Part shown: in pieces, positions 1-5,272 of the stretch
How the letters are laid out: each line of letters opens with the position of its first letter
Numbering within the stretch: position 1 is the stretch's first letter
From: Candidatus Poribacteria bacterium
Lineage (GTDB): Bacteria; Poribacteria; WGA-4E; GCA-2687025
Reading direction: 5' to 3'
NCBI GenBank assembly: GCA_027625215.1
Contig: JAQBWJ010000225.1
Span: 1-5,272, forward strand
DNA length: 5,272 bases
Translations under genes and position numbers: made by a program
The notes under the pieces: generated by a model
The model's input: the letters and a program-made list of their open reading frames with translations, nothing else
Told to the model about the DNA's origin: nothing
Database searches by the model: none

Positions 1-642
1 AAAGATCGGACCCAACGCGCAGCAGCCGTCGTATACCTTCGACTGGGGAAGATAGAGCGGGTTGTCGCGTTCGATATCCCACGCCGACACGTCGTTGCAG
101 AGCGTGTAGCCGATGATGTCGCCCGCCGAGTCTATCACGAAGGCGAGTTCCGGCTCGGTCGCGGTCAGTTTCGAGTCGCGGCGGATGCCGATAGGCTGGT
201 TCTGTCCGACGCAGTGGCGCGTCGTTCCCTTAAAGAAAATCTCTGGTCGGTCCGCCTCGTAGACGCGGGAATAGATGTTCGTTGTCGCGTCGTCGTCGCG
301 CATGTCGGAACTGCGTTTATAGGTGACGCCGCAGCCCCACACTTCGGGCGCGTCCAACGGCAGCAGCAGGTGCGGCGTGTCCTCGCTCGGCGGCGCGTCG
401 AGCGTTTCGTACTTCAACTCGTTTCGTTCTTCCCACGGGGCGGCTGCGGGACGGTCTTGCCCGGAGCGTTCCTGCATCTCCGCCGCGAGGATATTCAAAC
501 TGACGCGCTCGGACGCGGCGAGTTCCAATAAGGCTAAAACGCTCGGCGCTTCGTCCGTCGTGATATCGATGACGGAGCCCTCGCGAGTAAGCACCCCGAC
601 ACGTTTTCCCAAATCGGGAAGATAATACTGCAACAACTTCAT
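1..642 (-). CDS. Fumarylacetoacetate hydrolase (FAH) family protein, AraD1/GguC-like, 3'-truncated by window edge
   Basis: The reading frame is open from ATG 642-640 to the left edge (214 codons, no stop), so only the C-terminal part is missing; relatives are usually about 280-330 residues. The start is supported by GGAAAGG at 649-655, 6 nt upstream. The FAH fold signature is clear: WGCGVTYKRS at residues 102-111, RPEIFFKG at 132-139, the ExE pair E163/E165 and D184 in NDVSAWD, which in this family bind the catalytic divalent metal. KVYDGCCALGP (202-212) and PLYLPQ (195-200) are typical of the AraD1/GguC subgroup. FAH enzymes hydrolyse, hydrate or decarboxylate 2-keto (diketo) acids in sugar-acid and aromatic catabolism in the cytoplasm. 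The family is confident. The exact substrate cannot be read here, and no sugar-catabolic neighbour is in view. Transcription is divergent from the membrane-protein gene. Confidence 0.93.
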   Translation of the reverse strand, partial: MKLLQYYLPDLGKRVGVLTREGSVIDITTDEAPSVLALLELAASERVSLNILAAEMQERSGQDRPAAAPWEERNELKYETLDAPPSEDTPHLLLPLDAPEVWGCGVTYKRSSDMRDDDATTNIYSRVYEADRPEIFFKGTTRHCVGQNQPIGIRRDSKLTATEPELAFVIDSAGDIIGYTLCNDVSAWDIERDNPLYLPQSKVYDGCCALGPIF

Positions 643-722
643 CGTGAGCCTTTCCGTTGCGGCGCGCTCTTCCTGACGATGTGACACGGAAGGAAGGGAG
701 AAGGGCGCGTTTCCGAGTCCGT

Positions 723-752
723 ATCATACGTGGTTGCGCGACGAGGCTGCAA
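723..752 (-). promoter_or_regulatory. Probable sigma70-type promoter of the FAH-family gene
   Basis: On the minus strand there is a -10 TATGAT (728-723, five of six consensus bases) and a -35-like TTGCAG (752-747, three of six) with an 18-nt spacer. Transcription would begin near 716 and give a leader of about 75 nt before ATG 642. The -10 is good and the -35 weak, so position is inferred from sequence alone. Confidence 0.5.
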
Positions 753-770
753 GACGGAGGGGTCTGAGTC

Positions 771-918
771 GAGGAGTGTGAAAAGAGGAGTGAGAAATGA
801 GCGCGGAATGCGCCATTCGTCTGTTATAGTTGGCGTCCGCGCCGTTGGGATGATTCCGAGTGAACCCCGCGTGGGAATCTGCGATCTCACATCTCACTCC
901 TCTTTTCTCACTACTTCC
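771..918. repeat. Inverted arms of a 7-nt-periodic (heptamer) repeat around an 85-nt core
   Basis: The left arm (771-798) is a 14-nt unit repeated twice with 12 of 14 identical bases: GAGGAGT at 771-777 and 785-791, alternating with GTGAAAA (778-784) and GAGAAAT (792-798). The right arm has the same 7-nt phase in reverse complement: ATCTCAC at 884-890 and 891-897, TTCTCAC at 905-911. Segments 781-795 and 892-906 are perfect inverted copies (15 bp). The match extends to 775-795 versus 892-912 with one mismatch in 21. The core (799-883) contains small hairpins such as GGCG-TCCG-CGCC at 832-843. The pattern recalls short tandemly repeated heptamers known from cyanobacteria and some other phyla, or a small non-autonomous element. 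Which one, if either, cannot be settled from a single copy. Confidence 0.7.
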
Positions 919-935
919 CACGCAAGCGGCGAAGG

Positions 936-965
936 TTGAAATCGCCCACCGCCGCCTGATATACT
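936..965 (+). promoter_or_regulatory. Probable sigma70-type promoter of the membrane protein/TPR operon
   Basis: TTGAAA (936-941, five of six) and TATACT (960-965, five of six) are separated by 18 nt. The expected start of transcription is near 972, leaving a short leader of about 20 nt that carries the GGAGAAG ribosome binding site at 982-988. This is the best-matched promoter in the window. It also argues against a GTG start at 975, which would sit almost on the transcription start. Confidence 0.6.
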
Positions 966-992
966 CCCCTTCCAGTGAGTTGGAGAAGATGG

Positions 993-1631
993 ATGCGCCC
1001 TACGACCGTCCCGACCCGACTTCTCGTGCGCCGCGTATGGGCGTTGCCGCGATGGTGGGCGGCGTGGTTCGTCGCGTTGACCGCGTACGCGCTGATCGCG
1101 CTCGCCGATTCGTTGATCGTCAAGGAGGCGTCTCGCGTGCCGACGGGCGCGTACCTCGCGCTGGCGGGGGTTGTGCCGACGGTCTGGCATGTCGATTGGG
1201 CTGGCGCGCCGTTGCCGATGCGTCAAGAGTGGGTCGCGCGGTGTTTGGGTGGGATCGGGTTCGTCGCGCTGGCGTTTCCCGTTTGGGTGTTTGCGACGCC
1301 TCGCCTCAGTTGGCACGAGGGCTGGTCGGACGCGGCGCGATTGATCCTTTGGGCGGCGGGGAGCGCGCTCGCGTGGAGCGTTCTCGCGTCGACGTGGCGG
1401 TCGGGCGCGGTGAGTTATCTCGCCGCCGGACTCGCGCTGCTTCCGCTGGCGAGGCTGCTGCGGGACGATCCACCCATTTGGGAGCCGCTGCTGAATCTGA
1501 GCGTCACGCGGACGTACTTCCTTCAATCGCCCACACATTGGCTATACTTAACGGGGCTGTGGGTGATCGGAATCGGCGGAGCCGTCCGGCAACAGGGCGC
1601 GATGAGGAACTTCTTTTCGAATCAGGGTTGA
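993..1631 (+). CDS. Polytopic, Trp-rich membrane protein of unknown function
   Basis: I do not recognise this 212-residue protein. ATG 993 is chosen because GGAGAAG (982-988) lies at ideal distance and a good promoter ends just upstream. A GTG in the same frame at 975 has no ribosome binding site. After a basic N-terminus (several Arg in residues 2-20) come hydrophobic segments at about 23-43, 52-67 (weaker), 84-101, 115-132, 138-156 and 183-198, giving five or six predicted inner-membrane helices. Tryptophan is strikingly abundant (16 of 212). No catalytic motif, signal peptidase site or lipobox is visible. The next gene begins 27 nt downstream on the same strand, so the two are probably co-transcribed. 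Coding is credible from the strong hydrophobic periodicity and the signals around it; function is unknown. Confidence 0.82.
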   Translation: MRPTTVPTRLLVRRVWALPRWWAAWFVALTAYALIALADSLIVKEASRVPTGAYLALAGVVPTVWHVDWAGAPLPMRQEWVARCLGGIGFVALAFPVWVFATPRLSWHEGWSDAARLILWAAGSALAWSVLASTWRSGAVSYLAAGLALLPLARLLRDDPPIWEPLLNLSVTRTYFLQSPTHWLYLTGLWVIGIGGAVRQQGAMRNFFSNQG

Positions 1632-1658
1632 TGACGACGACGGAAAAGGGATTTTGTA

Positions 1659-2066
1659 ATGACCGAAGACAACGAGTTTGTAGTGGACGACGACCCCCCT
1701 CGAGATATCATCGGCGACCCGTTCGATCTGCCGCCGTTGCCGCCGGGCGATCTCGTCGCTGAAGAGCTCGAACTGCCGACGACGCCCTACGCAACGGGCA
1801 AATTTGCCTTTCATCGGGGCGAGTACGAAGAAGCGATCAAACAGTTCACCGCTGTCGTGAAGGACGCCGCGTACGACGAGGACAGTCGGGTGAAGGCGTC
1901 GTACTACCGCATCGAGGCGAAGGCGGAGCACAACCTCACGGAAGAGTTGATCGGCGAGTTCGAGGAAATCTCGGCGAACTTCCCCGACCATCATCTCGCG
2001 GCGGCGGCGCAGCGTCGCGCGGATGCCCTGCGTCACCACTTCGCGCAGATCGCGGGCGAACAGTGA
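1659..2066 (+). CDS. Small acidic TPR-repeat protein
   Basis: This 135-residue protein starts at ATG 1659 with AAGGG (1646-1650) 8 nt upstream. Residues 1-40 are acidic and proline-rich (DDDPP, LPPLPPGD) and probably disordered. Residues 43-76 form one TPR-like helical hairpin (GKFAFHRGEYEEAIKQF, with the A/G/Y/A spacing of TPRs), and about 80-113 a degenerate second one ending NFPDHH. The two ends are about 36 residues apart. There is no signal peptide or membrane segment, so it is predicted cytosolic. It follows the membrane-protein gene by 27 nt and may act as its soluble partner, since TPRs are protein-binding scaffolds; that is inference. The RGEY turn and the YP/FP repeat ends resemble the larger TPR protein at 3530-4765, so the two may be distant paralogues or simply the same TPR class. 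Confidence 0.87.
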   Translation: MTEDNEFVVDDDPPRDIIGDPFDLPPLPPGDLVAEELELPTTPYATGKFAFHRGEYEEAIKQFTAVVKDAAYDEDSRVKASYYRIEAKAEHNLTEELIGEFEEISANFPDHHLAAAAQRRADALRHHFAQIAGEQ

Positions 2067-2071
2067 TGATG

Positions 2072-2090
2072 GCTCTCACGACATGAGAGC
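2072..2090 (+). other. Perfect 7-bp hairpin just after the TPR stop codon
   Basis: GCTCTCA (2072-2078) and TGAGAGC (2084-2090) form a perfect stem with loop CGACA, starting 5 nt after the stop codon. No T-run follows, so it is not a classical terminator. It could stabilise the 3' end of the mRNA or be an operator-like dyad. Confidence 0.4.
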
Positions 2091-2122
2091 GGTGGCGTTT
2101 GCGAGTGTCGAGATATGAATAG

Positions 2123-2166
2123 AGGGAGGCGCGCGGTCATGCCGAGCCCTCCCTTTTTGCATTTTT
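2123..2166 (+). terminator. Rho-independent terminator of the membrane protein/TPR unit
   Basis: AGGGAGG (2123-2129) pairs with CCTCCCT (2148-2154). A short upper stem CGG/CCG (2134-2136, 2142-2144) closes on loop TCATG. A T-run follows immediately (2154-2158) and a second one lies at 2162-2166. It sits 57 nt after the TPR stop codon and isolates ltaE from the upstream unit. Confidence 0.75.
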
Positions 2167-2182
2167 CTTCATGCGGAGTTGA

Positions 2183-2211
2183 ATGACGCGCCAACGATTT
2201 TAGGGCAGAAT
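2183..2211 (+). promoter_or_regulatory. Weak candidate promoter for ltaE
   Basis: ATGACG (2183-2188, four of six) and CAGAAT (2206-2211, four of six) are 17 nt apart, with a predicted leader of about 60 nt to ATG 2280. ltaE needs a promoter because a terminator lies upstream of it. This is only the best match in the 2167-2279 gap and is uncertain. Confidence 0.27.
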
Positions 2212-2279
2212 AGCGCGCGCAAGATCGAACCTCCCCCATACCATCCGCCCGATCAAAACAGCGAGGCGACGAAACCGAA

Positions 2280-3323
2280 ATGAGCATCATTGATCTGCGT
2301 AGCGACACGATGACGCGACCGACCCCCCAAATGCGCGAAGCGATGGCGAACGCGGTCGTCGGCGACGACATTTACGGCGAAGACCCAACCGTCACCGAAC
2401 TCGAAACCCGCGCCGCCGAGATCATGGGCAAAGAGTCGGCGATGTACATCCCAAGCGGGACGATGGGCAACCTCGTCGCCCTGCTGGTGCACGGCAAGCC
2501 GGGCGACATCGCGCTGATGGACAAGGAGTGTCACATCTACGTCTACGAGCAGGGCGGGGTCGCGGCGTTCGCGGGGTTGACTCCGGGACTGTGGGAGTCC
2601 GAAAACGGATGCCCGTCGCCCGATTTCGTGCAGTCGTATGTCGGTCGCAACACGCGGGCGTACCCGCCGATGGGATTGGTTTGCCTTGAGAACACGCACA
2701 ATCGACGCGGCGGGACCGTCATTCCACCCGACCAGATCAAGGCGGTGCACGAGGTTACGCTTGAGGCGGGAGTCCCGCTGCACATGGACGGCGCGCGGAT
2801 ATTCAACGCGGCGATTGCGCTTGGGGTGAGCGTGAAGGAGATCGCCGACCAGGTGGACACGGTGCAGTTCTGTTTGTCGAAGGGGTTGGGTGCGCCTGTC
2901 GGCTCGATTCTTGCTGGATCAGAAAGATTTATCGTGGAGGCGAGACGAGTGCGCCGACGGCTCGGCGGAGCGATGCGGCAGTCGGGGGTGATCGCGGCAG
3001 CGGGGTTGATCGCGCTGACCGAGATGCCCGCGCGGTTGCGTGACGATCACGCGAACGCCCGGCTGCTGGTCGAACGGTTGAGCGAACTGGACGCGCTCGA
3101 GTTGGAACCGGACAAGGCGCCGACGAATATCGTCGTTGTTCGGACGGATAACCTGAGCGTCGGGGCGGAAGAGGTCGCGGAACTGCTAAAAGAGAAGGGT
3201 GTTTTGGTGACGCTGTACGGACCGCAGATGATTCGGTTCGTGACGCACCATGACGTGTCGCGCGAGCAAGTGCAGTCGGCGGCGGAGATCACGCTTGGCG
3301 TTCTCAAGAGTTTGGTGGCATAG
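2280..3323 (+). CDS. ltaE: Low-specificity L-threonine aldolase
   Basis: This complete 347-residue, PLP-dependent fold-type I enzyme cleaves L-threonine or L-allo-threonine to glycine and acetaldehyde in the cytosol (the E. coli enzyme is about 333 residues). The conserved N-terminus IDLRSDTMTRPT (3-14) fixes the start at ATG 2280. The ribosome binding site is weak: GAGG at 2263-2266 is 13 nt away. Visible active-site features are YGEDPT (32-37), SGTMGN (59-64) for phosphate binding, H85 in the position that stacks on the PLP ring, HMDGAR (168-173) with D170 facing the pyridine nitrogen, the Schiff-base lysine K201 in LSKGLGAP, RRLGGAMRQ near 225-235, and R319 in MIRFVTHHD for the substrate carboxylate. 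All key residues are present, so it should be active. It appears monocistronic, between a terminator and a palindromic repeat. Confidence 0.97.
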   Translation: MSIIDLRSDTMTRPTPQMREAMANAVVGDDIYGEDPTVTELETRAAEIMGKESAMYIPSGTMGNLVALLVHGKPGDIALMDKECHIYVYEQGGVAAFAGLTPGLWESENGCPSPDFVQSYVGRNTRAYPPMGLVCLENTHNRRGGTVIPPDQIKAVHEVTLEAGVPLHMDGARIFNAAIALGVSVKEIADQVDTVQFCLSKGLGAPVGSILAGSERFIVEARRVRRRLGGAMRQSGVIAAAGLIALTEMPARLRDDHANARLLVERLSELDALELEPDKAPTNIVVVRTDNLSVGAEEVAELLKEKGVLVTLYGPQMIRFVTHHDVSREQVQSAAEITLGVLKSLVA

Positions 3324-3340
3324 CACAACCGTTGATTCAC

Positions 3341-3455
3341 CCCGTGTCATTCCTGAGGCTTCTGCCGGAAGAATCTCGAACCCCTTGATCGGGTGACTCG
3401 GCGTCGACGCGCTCTCGCGTCAATGAGTCGGGTCGAGATTATTCCTCATGGTGCG
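3341..3455. repeat. Imperfect palindromic intergenic repeat, GAAGAATCTCG type
   Basis: GGAAGAATCTCGAACCC (3367-3383) is nearly the inverse of 3430-3445 (reverse complement GGAATAATCTCGACCC). Inside are nested arms GACTC/GAGTC (3395-3399, 3425-3429) and GACGCG/CGCGTC (3406-3411, 3416-3421) around a CTCT loop. The left flank, GTGTCATTCCTGAGG, resembles the widely scattered bacterial repeats of the form 'GTCATTCTGAG...GAAGAATCTCG'. The right flank is diverged or truncated. It lies between the ltaE stop and the next gene, and RNA made through it would fold into a long hairpin, so it may also stop or protect the ltaE transcript. The likely nature is a MITE-like or REP-like element. Confidence 0.65.
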
Positions 3456-3502
3456 AGGTGGGTCTTTGGGGGTCGTACCGGGTTGGATGCCTTCATGTAT
3501 CG

Positions 3503-3508
3503 TATGAT
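3503..3508 (+). promoter_or_regulatory. Candidate -10 element for the large TPR gene
   Basis: TATGAT (3503-3508) matches the -10 used at the FAH gene. It would start transcription near 3515, just ahead of the GGGAGAG ribosome binding site at 3517-3523. No -35 lies at normal spacing: TTGGAT at 3483-3488 gives only 14 nt. It is therefore a weak call. Confidence 0.3.
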
Positions 3509-3529
3509 GATTGGATGGGAGAGTTGTCG

Positions 3530-4765
3530 ATGAATCGGTGGATGCCGGTACTGTCGCTCGTGTTGATCGTGTTCGCGTTCTTTGTCGGGCGAATGACGGA
3601 GAGCGGCGGATCGGGTAAGACGGACTACACGGACTACTACAAAGCGTCGGCGGAACTGTACGACCTCGCCGTGCGAACGGACTCGCCGCCCGCCGACGGG
3701 ACCGACCCCGAACGGTGGGAGAAGGTGCTCGCGCTCTATCGCGGCGTGTTCGACGGCTACCCGGACAGCCCCTACGCCGACGACGCGCTCTTTGCGATTG
3801 CGGCGCGCGTCGATATTCAAGACCAACCCGACACCGCGTTCGCGCTCTACCGCAAACTGTTGGCGCGCTACCCGGACAGCGAGTACGCGCCCGAATCGTT
3901 GAACGCGATTGGCGTCGCGCTGTTCCAACGGGGCGAGTACGACCGCGCGCTCGTGCTGTTCGGCGAGTTCATCGCAAACTACCCGACGAGTGCGCTGCTC
4001 GAAAAGGTGATGCTGAACCACGCGATCTGCCAGATGAATCGAGGGAAGTACGACGCGGCGTTGGTGGAGTTGGCGGCGATCCCGGAGCGGTTCCCCGCGT
4101 CGGAGAGCCTTGCCGCGCCGCGTTTCTATGAAGCGATGGTCTACTACGAAAAGCAGGAGTTCGCGGCGGCGCGCACGCGATTCCAGAACTTGGTGGACTA
4201 CGCCGACCCCGAATTCGCTCCGGCGGCGCAGTACAACATCGGGCAGACGTACTTTCACGAGCGCAAATACGACGATTCGGTGGCGGCGTACCGACTGACG
4301 ATGGAACTCTACCCGGAATCGGACTCGGCGCAGGAAGCGGCGTTCCAAATCGGTTGGGCGTTGCAGCGGCAGGAGAAGTGGCAAGCGGCAATCGACGCGC
4401 TCGACGCGGCGAAACAGAAATATCCCAACAGCAAGAACACGCCCGCAGCGCAGGTGTTCATCGCGCAACTGTACTTGCAGGGGTTGGAACAGCCGGATAA
4501 GGCGATTGAGGCGTTCCGCGTCATCGTAGACCAACAGATTCCGCTCGAAAGCGCGGAGACGACCCAACGGTCGATCTACGACATTCGACGCAACGCGCAG
4601 TACCAGATCGGGTCGATCTACGAGAAACAGAGCAACCTGCCGAAAGCGATTGAGGAGTACCGGAAACTGCTGCAGGAGTTCCCGGAGCCGCATTCGATCC
4701 CGAACAACCCGTCGAACCTGATCGACGAGGCGTATATCTTGGAGTTGCAGGCACAGTCGGCGTGA
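3530..4765 (+). CDS. Membrane-anchored tetratricopeptide-repeat protein (YbgF/BamD-like TPR class)
   Basis: ATG 3530 is chosen because GGGAGAG (3517-3523) lies at good distance and residues 6-20 then form an uncleaved-looking signal anchor (VLSLVLIVFAFFVG). An in-frame start at 3458 would put 24 unlikely residues ahead of it. The product is 411 residues. From about 60 to 385 it is a TPR array of roughly eight helical hairpins, each closing with a YP(D/E/N)S-type turn: YP at 77, 114, 151, FP at 188, then 224, YP at 261 and 298, the QIPLES turn near 337, FP at 384. Spacing is 37 residues nearly throughout. There is no lipobox Cys, so it is not a lipoprotein; the array should face the periplasm. 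Such proteins scaffold envelope complexes, but the partner is not inferable. It appears monocistronic, with a terminator downstream. Confidence 0.93.
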   Translation: MNRWMPVLSLVLIVFAFFVGRMTESGGSGKTDYTDYYKASAELYDLAVRTDSPPADGTDPERWEKVLALYRGVFDGYPDSPYADDALFAIAARVDIQDQPDTAFALYRKLLARYPDSEYAPESLNAIGVALFQRGEYDRALVLFGEFIANYPTSALLEKVMLNHAICQMNRGKYDAALVELAAIPERFPASESLAAPRFYEAMVYYEKQEFAAARTRFQNLVDYADPEFAPAAQYNIGQTYFHERKYDDSVAAYRLTMELYPESDSAQEAAFQIGWALQRQEKWQAAIDALDAAKQKYPNSKNTPAAQVFIAQLYLQGLEQPDKAIEAFRVIVDQQIPLESAETTQRSIYDIRRNAQYQIGSIYEKQSNLPKAIEEYRKLLQEFPEPHSIPNNPSNLIDEAYILELQAQSA

Positions 4766-4802
4766 TCGACTGACGCTTTCGACGACGTTCACGAACGATC
4801 CT

Positions 4803-4848
4803 CCCCTCTCCCGGCTGATTCCGTTGGTCGGGGCGAGGGGTTTCGTTT
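4803..4848 (+). terminator. Probable rho-independent terminator after the large TPR gene
   Basis: CCCCTC-T-CCC (4803-4812) pairs with GGG-C-GAGGGG (4831-4840): nine base pairs with one internal mismatch and a loop of about 18 nt. TTTCGTTT (4841-4848) follows. The loop is longer and the T-tract less pure than ideal, but the position, 38 nt after the stop codon, is right. Confidence 0.6.
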
Positions 4849-4881
4849 GTGAGGAGGGGCATACGTCCGGCTACGGATGCG

Positions 4882-4890
4882 TGCTATAAT
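4882..4890 (+). promoter_or_regulatory. Extended -10 promoter (TGCTATAAT) of the phosphodiesterase gene
   Basis: TGC followed by a perfect TATAAT (4885-4890) forms an extended -10 element. No good -35 is seen 16-18 nt upstream, which extended -10 promoters tolerate. It lies just past a terminator and before the GDPD gene, with expected transcription start near 4897. Confidence 0.55.
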
Positions 4891-4939
4891 GGGCGGGATT
4901 ATCGATCATGTTTTTCCCACTGACGAGGGCTTCAAGAGT

Positions 4940-5272
4940 TTGACACGGGCATCTCGACCGATTGTCGTGGGGCATCGCGGTAACGCGGCGGAGGCTCCCG
5001 AAAACACGCTGGCGGGCTTTGAGTCCGCCATCGCGCTCGGTGTCGATATGTTTGAGATCGACGTGCAGTTCACCCGCGACGGCAAGATCGTCCTCGTTCA
5101 CAACGACACGGTGGACGAGACGACGAACGGCTCCGGGCGCGTTTCCGATCTGACGTTTGAGGATGTGCGGCGACTGGACGCGGGGGCGCATCGCGGCGAG
5201 GCGTTTCGGGGGCAGATCGTCCCGACGCTGCGAGAGGCGCTTGATGTCGCGCGTGGGCGCGTCATGGGGAAC
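4940..5272 (+). CDS. Glycerophosphodiester phosphodiesterase (GDPD) family, C-terminus beyond window
   Basis: The N-terminal 111 codons of a GDPD TIM-barrel enzyme (full length usually about 240-260), open to the right edge. It hydrolyses glycerophosphodiesters such as glycerophosphocholine to sn-glycerol 3-phosphate plus an alcohol, for phospholipid turnover. Catalytic motifs, numbered from the TTG start: VGHRG (10-14, H12 one of the two catalytic His), APENT (19-23, E21), FEID (38-41, metal ligands E39 and D41) and LVHND (52-56, second catalytic His H54). No signal peptide is seen, so it looks cytosolic (UgpQ-like). Start: TTG 4940 has GAGGG at 4925-4929 and gives the usual short lead before HRG. 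ATG 4889 and ATG 4877 are in frame but overlap or precede the TATAAT and lack a close ribosome binding site. The stretch 4889-4939 also shows weaker third-position GC. The upstream starts remain possible. Confidence 0.9.
   Translation, partial: MTRASRPIVVGHRGNAAEAPENTLAGFESAIALGVDMFEIDVQFTRDGKIVLVHNDTVDETTNGSGRVSDLTFEDVRRLDAGAHRGEAFRGQIVPTLREALDVARGRVMGN

Noticed and set aside
317..727. Minus-strand reading frame of 136 codons overlapping the FAH gene
   Set aside because: It is out of frame with the clear FAH protein and its product is Arg-rich with no motif.
822..830. TGTTATAGT, an extended -10-like sequence inside the repeat core, followed by a GGCG-TCCG-CGCC hairpin at 832-843
   Set aside because: No -35 match is present and the next gene is about 160 nt away behind a better promoter at 936-965. 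Kept only as part of the repeat description.
975..992. GTG 975 as the start of the membrane-protein gene
   Set aside because: It has no ribosome binding site and lies only a few bases after the predicted transcription start. ATG 993 has GGAGAAG at good spacing.
860..1762. Long plus-strand reading frame of 300 codons overlapping the membrane-protein and TPR genes
   Set aside because: Its product is extremely Arg-rich and of low-complexity character, it starts next to the repeat arm with no ribosome binding site, and it overlaps two better-supported genes in other frames. It is a GC-rich shadow frame.
3446..4792. Minus-strand reading frame of 448 codons opposite the large TPR gene
   Set aside because: The product is dominated by Arg, Val and Leu with no domain, as expected from the antisense of a GC-rich TPR gene. 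The plus strand has clear TPR motifs, an anchor and a ribosome binding site.
4786..4797. CGTTC-AC-GAACG dyad downstream of the large TPR gene
   Set aside because: A 5-bp palindrome of this kind is expected by chance in a window this size, and it lies between a stop codon and a terminator with no clear target gene.

Overview
This is a GC-rich (about 60 % by eye) bacterial chromosomal segment with six protein genes, two of them cut by the window edges. No rRNA, tRNA, CRISPR array, transposase or phage gene is visible. The gene set (FAH-family enzyme, membrane protein, two TPR proteins, threonine aldolase, glycerophosphodiester phosphodiesterase) is mostly housekeeping or accessory metabolism. 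Shine-Dalgarno sites and sigma70-like hexamers look ordinary. The mix of loosely linked single genes, YbgF/BamD-like TPR proteins and GAAGAATCTCG-type palindromic repeats between genes suits an environmental, little-cultured phylum (Planctomycetes, Armatimonadetes, Chloroflexi or Poribacteria-like). Naming the phylum would be guesswork.

Layout: (1) 1-642, minus strand: the N-terminal 214 codons of an FAH-family (AraD1/GguC-like) enzyme, running off the left edge, with its own promoter near 723-752. (2) 643-992: a divergent intergenic region holding that promoter, two inverted arms of a 7-nt-periodic repeat (771-798 and 884-918), and a rightward promoter at 936-965. (3) 993-2066, plus strand: a two-gene unit encoding a Trp-rich polytopic membrane protein of unknown function and a small acidic TPR protein, ended by a rho-independent terminator at 2123-2166. 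(4) 2280-3323: a complete low-specificity L-threonine aldolase (ltaE). (5) 3341-3455: an imperfect palindromic intergenic repeat. (6) 3530-4765: a membrane-anchored TPR protein with a nearly exact 37-residue repeat period, followed by a terminator at 4803-4848. (7) From about 4885: an extended -10 promoter and the N-terminal part of a GDPD phosphodiesterase, running off the right edge.

The genes do not form one pathway. Each apart from the membrane/TPR pair has its own spacing and transcription signals. I see no defence, mobile or biosynthetic system. The most unusual items are the inverted heptamer array, the palindromic repeat, the uncharacterised membrane/TPR pair, and the conflict between promoter and start codon at the GDPD gene.
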